Shown here: positions 38,162-46,920 of the stretch, one piece after another
Position numbering within the stretch: the first letter of the stretch is position 1
Layout of the letters: every line of letters begins with the position of its first letter
Origin: Rhizobium sp. ASV8
GTDB taxonomy: Bacteria; Pseudomonadota; Alphaproteobacteria; Rhizobiales; Rhizobiaceae
Direction: 5' to 3'
NCBI RefSeq assembly: GCF_016429255.1
Contig: NZ_JAELUG010000022.1
Coordinates: 1 to 64,000, forward strand
DNA length: 64,000 nucleotides
Notes under the pieces: model-generated
Told to the model about the DNA's origin: nothing
The model's database searches: none
Seen by the model: only the letters and a program-made list of their open reading frames with translations
Program-made: the position numbers and the translations under genes

Positions 38162-40012
38162 ATGGCAGTTGAAGCGCAAGCCAAGCCGAATATCCAGGGG
38201 AACGAGCAGGTCGGATACGATTTCAGCCTTTTCTTTCGGCTGAAAATGATGTTCTCGGCCTTCTGGAATTCGCCGGTTCGCATCAAGATTATTTCGCTGA
38301 CGGCAGCGCTCCTGGTGATCATCCTGCTCACCGCCTACGTCCAGGTGCTGCTGAACAGCTGGAATGCGCCTTTTTACGATTCACTGGCACGGCGCGATAT
38401 CTCAGCCTTCTTCCATCAACTCGGCGTTTTCGGCATCATCGCCGGCTCGCTGCTGGTGCTCAACGTCATCCAGGCGTGGCTGAACCAGATGACGGCGCTC
38501 TACATGCGCGAGGGGCTGGCGAGAGATCTGGTGAACCAGTGGCTGCAGGCCAAGCGGGCGCTTCGCCTCGCGTCCTCCGGCCTGATCGGCGTCAATCCCG
38601 ACCAGCGTCTGCACGAGGATGCCCGCAACCTCGCCGAAAGCACCACCGGCCTTGCCATCGGTCTCGTCCAGGCGACGATCCTGCTCCTGAGCTTCATTGG
38701 CGTGCTCTGGGAGCTGTCGAGCGGCATGGTCTTCCATTTCAAGGGAGCGAACTTCTCCATCCCGGGCTACATGGTCTGGGCGGCAATCCTCTACGCCGGT
38801 TCCGCATCCTTTCTCAGCCAGTTCGTCGGCCGTCGTCTGGTGCGATTGAATGCCGATCGCTATTCGAAGGAAGCCGAGCTGCGTTTCGCGCTCATGCATG
38901 CCAACGAGCATATGCCGGCGATCACCATTGCCGGCGGTGAGGAGAACGAGCGCAAGCGGATCAACCTCGATATATCGGCCGTGCTTGGCGTCATCCGTCA
39001 GCTTGCCATCGCCAACACCAACCTCACCTGGGTTTCCGCCGGCTATGGCTGGCTGGTGCTGATCATCCCGATCCTGGTGGCGGCGCCCGCCTATTTCTCC
39101 GGCGGGTTGACTTTCGGCCAGCTCATGGTGGCGGTCGGCGCCTTCAATCAGGTCAATTCGGCCCTGCGCTGGTATGTCGCCAATTTCGGCCCGATCGCGG
39201 AATGGCGCGCAACGCTGATGCGCGTCACCGATTTCCGGCAGGCACTGACGGAGATGGATGACAAGCCGCCGATGCCGCACACCCTTACCTTCGACAAGGC
39301 TGCTCCGGGCACGATGGTCTGGACCGATCTGGAGGTGTCGACGAAGACCAATGACGAGGCCACGGAAAATGGTTTCCGGATCGCCGAGGGCACCGTCACC
39401 ATCAATGCCGGCGAGCACATCATGATCAACGGCGACCATGGCGTGAACCGCAGGCTGTTGTTCGAGGTGTTGGCACATCAATGGTACAGCGGCGCAGGAA
39501 CGGTCAGCCTTCCGCCGATGGAAGACATGATGTTCGTGCCGCACATACCCTATGTTCCCACGGGCACGCTTCGGGAGGCGATCTGCTTCCCGGACGACAG
39601 GGACGCCTATGACGATGCCGCCGTCGATGCCGTCTTGGACAAGGTGGGACTCGGCCGCCTGAAGAGCCGCCTCGATACCCAAGCCCGCTGGGATCGGTTG
39701 CTCGATACCGAGGAGCAGAAGGCCGTCGGTTTTGCGCATCTGCTGTTGGCGAAACCGAAATGGATCATCCTCGACGATGCCTTTGAAGGGCTGGAGGCTG
39801 AAGTTCAAGCAAAGGCCTGCGCCATGCTGGCGGACCTCACCGATGCGACGATGATCTATATCGGCCGCTCTGATGCTTACATGCAGGCGATGTCGCCACG
39901 CGTTCTGCACATGCAGGCTTTGGCTCCGCACGAGCACAGCACCGAAACAGATGCGCCTTCGGAACCCGCCAAAGCCGAAGAAAAGAGCGGGAAAAAAGCC
40001 AGCACGCGCTAG
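38162..40012 (+). CDS. SbmA/YddA-like ABC transporter with a degenerate ATPase domain
   Basis: A 616-residue protein. The first 370 residues form a membrane domain with about six helices of the SbmA_BacA / ABC_membrane_2 type (LLNSWNAPFYDSLARRD is a family motif). Residues about 380-590 align with an ABC ATPase, but key motifs are lost: the P-loop reads INGDHGVNRRLL (422-433) without the GKS/T, the signature is LDTEEQ (514-519) instead of LSxGEQ, Walker B is IILDDA with Asp for Glu, and the H-loop is GRS. It therefore probably does not hydrolyse ATP and may be proton-driven like SbmA/BacA, or regulatory. The ATG at 38162 follows AGGGAAG. Its stop lies in mosaic repeat E. Confidence 0.8.
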   Translation: MAVEAQAKPNIQGNEQVGYDFSLFFRLKMMFSAFWNSPVRIKIISLTAALLVIILLTAYVQVLLNSWNAPFYDSLARRDISAFFHQLGVFGIIAGSLLVLNVIQAWLNQMTALYMREGLARDLVNQWLQAKRALRLASSGLIGVNPDQRLHEDARNLAESTTGLAIGLVQATILLLSFIGVLWELSSGMVFHFKGANFSIPGYMVWAAILYAGSASFLSQFVGRRLVRLNADRYSKEAELRFALMHANEHMPAITIAGGEENERKRINLDISAVLGVIRQLAIANTNLTWVSAGYGWLVLIIPILVAAPAYFSGGLTFGQLMVAVGAFNQVNSALRWYVANFGPIAEWRATLMRVTDFRQALTEMDDKPPMPHTLTFDKAAPGTMVWTDLEVSTKTNDEATENGFRIAEGTVTINAGEHIMINGDHGVNRRLLFEVLAHQWYSGAGTVSLPPMEDMMFVPHIPYVPTGTLREAICFPDDRDAYDDAAVDAVLDKVGLGRLKSRLDTQARWDRLLDTEEQKAVGFAHLLLAKPKWIILDDAFEGLEAEVQAKACAMLADLTDATMIYIGRSDAYMQAMSPRVLHMQALAPHEHSTETDAPSEPAKAEEKSGKKASTR

Positions 40013-40050
40013 GGCGTCGTACTTCCTTTCGGAAGCACAAAGACGCTCTA
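40011..40050. repeat. Short palindromic mosaic repeat E
   Basis: AGGGCGTCGTACTTCC and GGAAGCACAAAGACGCTCTA arms, related to repeat D in inverse orientation. It provides the stop codon TAG of the ABC gene at its left edge. Confidence 0.6.
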
Positions 40051-40170
40051 TCTCATTGAATCTACGCATCAGGCTTTCCGAAAATCGATTCCGATTTCGG
40101 GCCGATGCTGTAGTGTGATCCTGCCTGCCGGCGCGGCCACAGCGATGCGATTTCAATCCAGCTGAAACGC

Positions 40171-40199
40171 AAAACGCCCCGTCGCGAGGACGAGGCGCT
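40171..40199 (-). terminator. Rho-independent terminator of efp
   Basis: On the minus strand GCGCCTCGTC pairs with GACGGGGCGT (two wobble pairs), followed by TTTGCGTTT. It lies 27 nt after the efp stop. Confidence 0.75.
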
Positions 40200-40225
40200 T
40201 CTGATGCAAGCTAAAAGCCTGAAGA

Positions 40226-40795
40226 TCAGTCCTTGGCGCGCTCGACGTAGGAATTGTCTTCCGTGGCGATGACGACGCGGGTGCCGGCGTTGATATGCGG
40301 CGGCACGAGAGTGCGGATGCCGTTCGACAGCATGGCAGGCTTGTAGGAGGAGGATGCCGTCTGGCCCTTGACGACCGGCTCGGTCTCGGTGATCTCAAGC
40401 GTGACGTGGCGCGGCAGTTCGAGCGCCAGCGGAATGCCTTCGTGGATCGACAGGATGCAGGTCATGCCTTCCTGCAGGTAGGCCTTCTGGTCGCCCATGG
40501 TGTCGACATCGACGACGACCTGGTCGTAGGTGGCCGGGTTCATGAAGTGGAAGCCCTCGCCGTCTTCATAGAGGTACTGGAAGTTCACGTCTTCGACGAA
40601 GGCGCGCTCGACCTGTTCGGTGGTGCGCCAACGCTCGGAGACCTTCACGCCGTCGACGATGCGGCGCATGTCGACCTGGGTAACCGGAGTACCCTTGCCC
40701 GGATGAAAGTTCTGAGCGGTGAGAACGACGTAGAGCTTGCCGTCGACGTCGAGAACGTTGCCCTTGCGGACCGAAGAGGCGATGACCTTGACCAT
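40226..40795 (-). CDS. efp: Elongation factor P
   Basis: A 189-residue translation factor that relieves ribosomes stalled at polyproline. Three beta-barrel domains are recognisable; the modified loop is FHPGKGTP with Lys34, the residue that receives beta-lysine from EpmA/EpmB. The C-terminal domain shows the EF-P signature near [18 protein letters not shown]. The start at 40795 follows AAGGAAG. It is divergent from epmA and epmB, which modify it, so this locus holds the factor and its two modification enzymes. Confidence 0.95.
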   Translation of the reverse strand: MVKVIASSVRKGNVLDVDGKLYVVLTAQNFHPGKGTPVTQVDMRRIVDGVKVSERWRTTEQVERAFVEDVNFQYLYEDGEGFHFMNPATYDQVVVDVDTMGDQKAYLQEGMTCILSIHEGIPLALELPRHVTLEITETEPVVKGQTASSSYKPAMLSNGIRTLVPPHINAGTRVVIATEDNSYVERAKD

Positions 40796-40946
40796 AAGAC
40801 TTCCTTGTAACGCTGCGCTTTGCGTCGTAGAGGGACTGTCTAAATGCTCTCCGAGACGCAGCAATTGTTTGCTTGGGGGCGCAACTACCCTAAATCAATG
40901 GAAATTGCCACCCCCAACGCGGCTTGCGCCCCGAAGAAAGCTAGGA

Positions 40947-42011
40947 ATGAAGCCAACGACGAGCAAAGCGTCCCCCTGGTGGACCCGCAATGTCCATGCG
41001 GACCGGCGGCCATTCCTGATCGGCCGGAATGCGATCCAGGCCGCGATGCGCGTGTTCTTTGCAAGCAACGATTTTATCGAGGTCGATACGGCAACGCTGC
41101 AGGTGTCGCCGGGCAACGAGGCGCATCTCCACGCTTTCGAGACCGAGGGGCTGACGACGGACGGCAAGGCATCGCCTCTCTACCTTCATACTTCGCCTGA
41201 ATTTGCCTGCAAGAAACTGCTTGCGGCCGGCGAGGAGCGCATTGCCTGCTTTGCCCACGTCTATCGCAATCGCGAGCGCGGGCCGCTGCACCATCCGGAA
41301 TTCACCATGCTGGAGTGGTATCGGGCGGGCGAGAGCTATGAGATGCTGATGGCCGATTGCTCAGCGCTCTTGGCGCTGGCGGCCGAGACGGTCGGCGCGA
41401 AGAAACTCATCTATCGCGGCGCCGAGATCGATCCGTTCCTGCAGCCGGAGCGGATCAGCGTCGCAGCCGCGTTTGAGCGCTATGCCGGCATCGACCTGTT
41501 TGCCTCCATCGGCCTCGATGGATCGACCGATCGCGAGCGATTGGCGGCCGATATGCGCCAGGCAGGCATTCGTTTTGCCGACGACGACCTCTGGCAGGAT
41601 CTCTTCAGCCGTGTGCTGGTCGAGAAGATCGAACCCAATCTCGGCTTCGGCCGCGCCACCATTCTCGACGAATATCCCGTTTCGGAGGCGGCGCTTGCCC
41701 GCCCGTCGGCAAGGGATCATCGCGTCGCCGAACGTTTCGAGCTTTATGCCTGCGGTGTCGAGCTTGCCAATGCTTTTGGCGAGCTCACCAATGCCAAGGA
41801 ACAGCGCCGCCGGTTCGAGATCGAAATGGCGGAAAAGCAGCGCGTCTACGGCGAGACCTATCCGCTGGATGAGGATTTCTTGCAGGCGCTGGCCCTGATG
41901 CCCGATGCAAGCGGCATCGCGCTCGGCTTCGACCGGCTCGTGATGCTGGCAACCGGTGCTTCGCGCATCGAGCAGGTGCTCTGGGCGCCCGTCGCGGAGT
42001 ATGGCGCATGA
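40947..42011 (+). CDS. epmA: EF-P beta-lysine ligase
   Basis: A 354-residue class II LysRS-like protein without the N-terminal anticodon-binding domain. Motif 2 is FAHVYRNRERGPLHHPEFTMLEWY; motif 3 is ASGIALGFDRLVMLATGA. It activates (R)-beta-lysine and attaches it to Lys34 of EF-P rather than to tRNA. The ATG at 40947 follows AAGAAAGCTAGGA. It overlaps epmB by 4 nt and is divergent from efp. Confidence 0.92.
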   Translation: MKPTTSKASPWWTRNVHADRRPFLIGRNAIQAAMRVFFASNDFIEVDTATLQVSPGNEAHLHAFETEGLTTDGKASPLYLHTSPEFACKKLLAAGEERIACFAHVYRNRERGPLHHPEFTMLEWYRAGESYEMLMADCSALLALAAETVGAKKLIYRGAEIDPFLQPERISVAAAFERYAGIDLFASIGLDGSTDRERLAADMRQAGIRFADDDLWQDLFSRVLVEKIEPNLGFGRATILDEYPVSEAALARPSARDHRVAERFELYACGVELANAFGELTNAKEQRRRFEIEMAEKQRVYGETYPLDEDFLQALALMPDASGIALGFDRLVMLATGASRIEQVLWAPVAEYGA

Positions 42012-43075
42012 ATTCGATGCGTCCGCTCCGCAATATCGGTGAGCTCGAGCGTGCCGGGTTGATCGATGCCGAGCAGGCGATGGCGCTCGAAGCTGTGGCG
42101 GAGCGCTATGCCGTCGCGCTGACGCCATCAGTCACGCGCTTGATCGACCCTGCGGATCCCGCCGATCCCATCGCCCGCCAATTCGTACCCGATGCGGCCG
42201 AGTTGCTGGTTACATCAGAGGAACGCGCCGATCCGATCGGCGATCACGCGCACAGCCCGGTCGAAGGCATCGTGCATCGCTATCCGGACCGCGTGCTGCT
42301 GAAGGCCGTGCATGTCTGCCCGGTCTATTGCCGGTTCTGCTTCCGCCGCGAAATGGTCGGGCCGCAGGGGCTCGGCACGCTTGACGGCGATGCGCTCGAT
42401 GGTGCTTTCGCCTATATCCGCGATCACAGGGAGATCTGGGAGGTCATCCTGACCGGTGGCGATCCGCTGGTTCTTTCGCCGAGGCGGCTGGAAGAGATTC
42501 TCAGGCAGCTTGCCGATATCGATCATGTGAAGATCGTTCGCTTCCATACGCGCATTCCCGTTGTCGATCCTTCCAAGGTCGATGCGGCATTGATCGCGGC
42601 GCTGAAGGCAAGCGGGAAGACTGTTTATGTCGCCCTCCATGCCAATCATCCGCGCGAGCTGACGGAGGAGGCCCGGGCTGCCTGCGCACGGCTGGTCGAT
42701 GCGGGCATCGTGCTGGTCAGCCAGTCGGTGCTGCTCAAGGGTGTCAACGACGACCCCGATGTATTGGCGGCGCTGATGAAGGCTTTTGTCGAAACGCGGG
42801 TAAAGCCCTATTATCTGCATCACCCCGATCTTGCCCCCGGCACCAGCCATTTCCGTCTTGGCATCGCGGAGGGACAGGCGATCGTGGGGGCGTTGCGCGG
42901 CCGGATCTCCGGTCTTTGTCAGCCGACTTATATCCTCGATATTCCAGGTGGTTACGGCAAGGCTGACATCGGCGGGAGTTCGGTTCGCCCGGTTGGCGAA
43001 GGTTGCTATTCCGTTTCGGATTATCGCGGCGGCGAGCACCGCTATCCGCCCGAGGGCCACGGCATAGTTCCTTAA
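42008..43075 (+). CDS. epmB: L-lysine 2,3-aminomutase (EF-P modification)
   Basis: A 355-residue radical SAM enzyme. The cluster motif CPVYCRFC gives Cys104, Cys108 and Cys111. The PLP-binding lysine is expected in the C-terminal third (the PGGYGK motif near residue 318). It converts L-alpha-lysine to (R)-beta-lysine, the substrate of EpmA. Lysine aminomutases of catabolism are longer; this length and the neighbours fit EpmB. Translation is coupled to epmA (ATGA overlap). No epmC hydroxylase gene is in the window. Confidence 0.92.
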   Translation: MNSMRPLRNIGELERAGLIDAEQAMALEAVAERYAVALTPSVTRLIDPADPADPIARQFVPDAAELLVTSEERADPIGDHAHSPVEGIVHRYPDRVLLKAVHVCPVYCRFCFRREMVGPQGLGTLDGDALDGAFAYIRDHREIWEVILTGGDPLVLSPRRLEEILRQLADIDHVKIVRFHTRIPVVDPSKVDAALIAALKASGKTVYVALHANHPRELTEEARAACARLVDAGIVLVSQSVLLKGVNDDPDVLAALMKAFVETRVKPYYLHHPDLAPGTSHFRLGIAEGQAIVGALRGRISGLCQPTYILDIPGGYGKADIGGSSVRPVGEGCYSVSDYRGGEHRYPPEGHGIVP

Positions 43076-43116
43076 ATCGGATTCGGTTTTGGGGAATTAT
43101 GCAGCGGATTTAAAGT

Positions 43117-43161
43117 GCTGCAGCGACCTTTGCGCGTCGCATGCGGCGCGCGGCGCTGTAG
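43117..43161. repeat. Short palindromic mosaic repeat F
   Basis: CTGCAGCGACCTTTGCGCGTCGC and GCGGCGCGCGGCGCTGTAG: same layout as D and E but with a different inner stem. Confidence 0.55.
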
Positions 43162-43516
43162 AACCGGCGCTTCCAATCTATACTTTTACTGACGCTATGA
43201 TTGTTATGAGATTTATCGAATAAAACGTGGCGGCGAGTTGGCGCGTTAACCTTCTTGCGCGCACCGTCTTTTCACAAAATCACCGACACATAATATTGTG
43301 ATTATTGAATATGTGTGTGCGGACGGCAGTTTGCATGGTTTATGTTTAGTAAATTTTTATCAAACAAATGATGAATATAGAATTGTTCTGCAAAGTATAA
43401 GTTGGTTGTATTTACCACGTCGATTAGCGGAATGTTCTATTTTGCCTGTTACTTCTTGGCGAAAATAAGACTGCGTAACCACGGTTATGCTTGCAATTGC
43501 CAGAAGGGACTAGACT
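43162..43516 (+). other. A+T-rich promoter region of the carrier-protein operon
   Basis: No gene. From about 43195 to 43500 the sequence is clearly more A+T-rich than its surroundings (for example TTTAGTAAATTTTTATCAAAC near 43347). AGAAGGGAC lies before the carrier protein ATG. Such stretches in rhizobia can be targets of silencers of the MucR/Ros type; no specific site is identified. Confidence 0.45.
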
Positions 43517-43768
43517 ATGAACAAGACGATTCGCGATTTGCTGGCCAAGTTCGGTGCGCTTCCCGTTGCTATCGATCAGATCGAAGACGATGCCGATCTC
43601 TATGCGACAGGATTGTCCTCATTCGCTTCCGTTCAGTTGATGCTCGGTATCGAAGAGGCATTCGACATCGAGTTTCCCGATAACCTGCTGAACCGCAAGT
43701 CCTTTGCCAGCATCGCCGCGATCGAAAGAACAGTCGGCATGATCCTGGACGGCAGAAAGGTCGCGTGA
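43517..43768 (+). CDS. Acyl carrier protein-like carrier of the amino acid:CP ligase system
   Basis: An 83-residue acidic helical protein. The phosphopantetheine site reads GLSSFASVQ with Ser35 as the modifiable residue; the usual Asp before it is replaced by Ser34. The rest (ADLYATG, IEEAFDIEFPDNLLNRKSF) follows the ACP fold. It is not the fatty-acid ACP: it heads a cluster with an amino acid:[carrier protein] ligase 1.2 kb downstream, and in such clusters the carrier receives a small amino acid on its pantetheine arm. It overlaps the next gene by one base (TGATG). Confidence 0.85.
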   Translation: MNKTIRDLLAKFGALPVAIDQIEDDADLYATGLSSFASVQLMLGIEEAFDIEFPDNLLNRKSFASIAAIERTVGMILDGRKVA

Positions 43769-44961
43769 TGAGTGTGGCGGTCGCTTTACTCGAGGTTGGG
43801 ACGGGCGAGGGAGCGGCGGTGCGCGCCGCCCGCGTCGCAGCGATCGCCAGCCAGCACGCCGATGCCGTCGATCTCGAGGGCCGGTTCCCGCGTGAAGCCG
43901 TCGACGCGATGCGCGCCGAAAAGCTGCTTTCCATCCAGATCCCCGTCGCGCTTGGCGGCGAGGGTGCGTCGATCACCGAGATCGCCGAGCTGTGCTCGAT
44001 CCTCGGTCAGGCCTGCGCGGCAAGCGCCATGGTTTTCGCCATGCACCACATCAAGCTTTCGAGCCTGGTCGAGCATGGCGCCGACAGCGACTGGCATCGC
44101 GAATTCATGCGCCGCATCGCTGGGGAACAGCTGCTGCTGGCCTCGGCCACGACCGAAGGCGGAATTGGTGGCAACCTGCGCAACAGTATTTGCGCCATCA
44201 AGGTCGAAGGCGACACTTGCTATCTCGAGAAGGATGCGACCGTCATTTCCTATGGCGCGCATGCCGATGCTATCCTGATCACCTCGCGCAGTCATGCTGA
44301 TGCTGCGTCTTCCGACCAGGTGCTGACCTGCTTCCTGAAAGACCAGTATGAGATCAAGCGCACAGTCGAGTGGAACACGCTCGGCATGCGCGGCACCTGC
44401 TCCGACGGCTTCCTCTTCAAGGGTGAGGCTCCGGCCACGCAGATCCTGCCGAAGCCGTTTGCCGAGATTGCCGCGCAATCGATGCTGGCAAGCTCGCATC
44501 TGCTCTGGAGCGGCGTCTGGTACGGCATAGCCGCCGATGCGGTTTCCCGCGCGCAGGCGTTCGTGCGGGCCGCTGCCCGCAAGTCTCCCGGTGCGCCACC
44601 GCCCGGCGCGCTGCGTCTCGCCGAAGCCTCCAGCATGCTGCAGATGGTGAAGTCCAATGTGGTTGCCGGGCTGAAGGCTTATGAAGAGGCGAAGCTCGAT
44701 GCCGATCGGCTGTCGTCAATGGCCTTTGCCGTGGCGATGAACAACGTCAAGATCGCATCATCCGAGACGATCCTGCCGATCATCAACCACGCGATGCTGA
44801 TCTGCGGCATCATGGGCTACAAGAACGGTACGCCCTACAGCCTCGGCCGCCACTTGCGCGACGCGCACTCGGCGCAATTGATGATCTCGAACGACCGCAT
44901 CCTTGGCAATACGTCGACGATGCTGCTCGTCCACAAACAAGACACCAGCCTGTTGGGGTAA
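43768..44961 (+). CDS. Acyl-CoA dehydrogenase-like flavoprotein acting with the carrier protein
   Basis: A 397-residue protein with the acyl-CoA dehydrogenase fold: N-terminal helical domain ([20 protein letters not shown]), middle beta domain ([18 protein letters not shown], where CoA dehydrogenases place flavin contacts) and C-terminal four-helix domain. Placed between a carrier protein and its amino acid ligase, it may oxidise a carrier-bound aminoacyl group, as dehydrogenases do in pyrrole-type pathways; this is inference. The ATG at 43768 shares a base with the carrier stop; a GTG three bases earlier is possible. Confidence 0.85.
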   Translation: MSVAVALLEVGTGEGAAVRAARVAAIASQHADAVDLEGRFPREAVDAMRAEKLLSIQIPVALGGEGASITEIAELCSILGQACAASAMVFAMHHIKLSSLVEHGADSDWHREFMRRIAGEQLLLASATTEGGIGGNLRNSICAIKVEGDTCYLEKDATVISYGAHADAILITSRSHADAASSDQVLTCFLKDQYEIKRTVEWNTLGMRGTCSDGFLFKGEAPATQILPKPFAEIAAQSMLASSHLLWSGVWYGIAADAVSRAQAFVRAAARKSPGAPPPGALRLAEASSMLQMVKSNVVAGLKAYEEAKLDADRLSSMAFAVAMNNVKIASSETILPIINHAMLICGIMGYKNGTPYSLGRHLRDAHSAQLMISNDRILGNTSTMLLVHKQDTSLLG

Positions 44962-44966
44962 CCGCC

Positions 44967-45875
44967 ATGGATATGCAATCCTCGTTTCTCGACCGTCTTT
45001 TCGATTCCGGTCTCTTGATCGATACCGGCGTTGACGGCCTCTACGGCCGCAGCGGCCAGTTCGAAGACGTCATTTCGGCTTTCGAACGCCTGATCGACAA
45101 GTTCGGCGGTGCCGATGGCGCCGAGGCCATCCGCTTTCCGCCCGGCATGAACCGCGCTTTCTTCGAAACCAGCGGTTACATGAAGAGCTTCCCGCAGCTT
45201 GCCGGCACGGTGCACAGCTTCTGCGGCAACGAACTCGATCATATGAGCCTGTTGAAGTGCATGGAAGTCGGCGACGACTGGACGAAAGACCAGCAGGCTA
45301 CCGATATCGTGCTGACACCGGCTGCCTGCTATCCGCTCTATCCGACGGTCGCCAAGCGCGGCGCCATTTCGGAAGACGGCGCGCTCTACGACCTGCAGTC
45401 CTATTGCTTCCGTCATGAGCCCTCCAAGGACCCGGCGCGCCAGCAGCTCTTCCGCATGCGCGAATATGTCTGCATGGGCAGCGAAAAGCATGTGACGGAT
45501 TTTCGCCAGAGCTGGATGGATCGTGGTGTCGAGATGATGAAGGCCGTCGGCCTCGCTGTGACCATCGACGTCGCCAACGACCCCTTCTTCGGCCGCGCCG
45601 GCAAGATGCTCGCCAACAACCAGCGCGACCAGAACCTCAAGTTCGAGCTGCTGATTCCGATTACCTCCGTTGCCAAGCCGACCGCCTGCATGAGCTTCAA
45701 CTATCACCAGGATGCCTTCGGCACGAAGTGGGGCCTGAACTTTGCTGACGGCAGTGTCGTGCACACGGCTTGCGTCGGCTTCGGGCTGGAGCGCATTGCG
45801 TTGGCGCTCTTCCACACCCACGGTCTCGACGTCAAGGAATGGCCCGAGAGCGTGCGCAAGACGCTATGGGGCTGA
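44967..45875 (+). CDS. Amino acid:[carrier protein] ligase (SerRS-like)
   Basis: A 302-residue homologue of atypical archaeal seryl-tRNA synthetase catalytic domains that lacks a tRNA-binding arm. Class II motif 2 is [11 protein letters not shown] and motif 3 [12 protein letters not shown]. The three zinc ligands of the Bradyrhizobium enzyme (Cys131, Glu176, Cys279 as I recall them) correspond with a constant offset of ten to Cys121, Glu166 and Cys269 here. Characterised members activate Gly or Ala and load it onto a dedicated carrier protein instead of tRNA. The carrier gene is 1.2 kb upstream in the same cluster. Start ATG at 44967 after GGGGTAACC. Confidence 0.92.
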   Translation: MDMQSSFLDRLFDSGLLIDTGVDGLYGRSGQFEDVISAFERLIDKFGGADGAEAIRFPPGMNRAFFETSGYMKSFPQLAGTVHSFCGNELDHMSLLKCMEVGDDWTKDQQATDIVLTPAACYPLYPTVAKRGAISEDGALYDLQSYCFRHEPSKDPARQQLFRMREYVCMGSEKHVTDFRQSWMDRGVEMMKAVGLAVTIDVANDPFFGRAGKMLANNQRDQNLKFELLIPITSVAKPTACMSFNYHQDAFGTKWGLNFADGSVVHTACVGFGLERIALALFHTHGLDVKEWPESVRKTLWG

Positions 45876-46843
45876 TCGCTTCCATGGTTTCAGTGTTTCA
45901 GGGACTGGATCCCGCCGCCTATAGGCCGCATGCGTTGCACGACAGCGAGCGCATGTGGCCCGAGACGAATTGCTATATCGATCTGTGGATCGAAGTGCTT
46001 TCGAACCTGAAGCTGCCGCCGGAAGCCATGCTGGGCTTCACGGTGGCCCAGGATTTCGAGGGCGACCAGTTCACCTTCTTCAAGGTGCCGCTCGAGGATC
46101 TGGAAGCGCTCTATGGCGTGCGCTGCACCGAGCTTGCGATCTACGACAAGGTTCAGAACCATGTCGCCGAGCAGGTCGGTCGCGGCCGGCTCTGCCTGGT
46201 GGAGATGGATTCCTATTTCATGCCCGATACGCAGGGCGTCGGCTATCGCCGCGAACACGGCAAGACGACCGTGGCGATCAACCGGCTCGACATGGAAGGG
46301 CGCACGCTCGACTACTTCCACAATGGCGGGTTCTTTCAACTGTCGGGCGAGGATTTCGACGGGCTGTTCCAGCTGCATCTGACGGATGAGGACCTGCCCT
46401 TCCTGCCTTACACGGAATTTGCCAAGTTTCCTGAGAAAGTGCCGGGCGAAGCCGCGATCCGTCAGGTCGCACGGCAGATCCTGTCCTTCCATTTCCGCCG
46501 TCGCCCGAACGCCAATCCTATCCGAGCCTTTGCTGAGGTTTTCCCGGCGCAGGTAGAGGCGGTCGCCGAAAGGCCCTTCGGCTTCTTCCATAAATATGCG
46601 TTCAACACGCTGCGTCAGCTCGGCGCCAATTTCGAACTTGCCGGCAGTCACTTCGATTGGCTTTCGGCCGATTTGTCCGATGCGGCCGGCGAGGCGCGCA
46701 AAATTTCCGAGATGGCGAAATCGGTGCAGTTCCAGCTTGCCCGCGCCATCACGCGCAAGAAATTCGAGCCGCTGCGGACAGCCCTTGATCCTGCCGCAGA
46801 TGCATGGGATGCCATGATGAGCGAACTCGAACGAAAGCTTTAA
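45866..46843 (+). CDS. DUF1839 family protein
   Basis: A protein of 325 residues (319 if translation starts at 45884). It begins [36 protein letters not shown], with the conserved acidic and Trp-rich start of DUF1839, followed by a mixed alpha/beta region with [14 protein letters not shown] and MDSYFMPDT. No catalytic role is established. The gene overlaps the ligase stop by 10 nt if the first ATG is used, showing tight coupling. In other rhizobia DUF1839 genes recur next to the ligase and carrier (from memory), so a role in accepting or transferring the carrier-bound amino acid is a fair guess only. Confidence 0.78.
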   Translation: MGLIASMVSVFQGLDPAAYRPHALHDSERMWPETNCYIDLWIEVLSNLKLPPEAMLGFTVAQDFEGDQFTFFKVPLEDLEALYGVRCTELAIYDKVQNHVAEQVGRGRLCLVEMDSYFMPDTQGVGYRREHGKTTVAINRLDMEGRTLDYFHNGGFFQLSGEDFDGLFQLHLTDEDLPFLPYTEFAKFPEKVPGEAAIRQVARQILSFHFRRRPNANPIRAFAEVFPAQVEAVAERPFGFFHKYAFNTLRQLGANFELAGSHFDWLSADLSDAAGEARKISEMAKSVQFQLARAITRKKFEPLRTALDPAADAWDAMMSELERKL

Positions 46844-46920
46844 GCGGCTTCCGTTCGATCACGATACGGCTGGGTCATTTCTGAAAATATTGGGGCGGGG
46901 GTAATCCCTCGGAAAATGTC

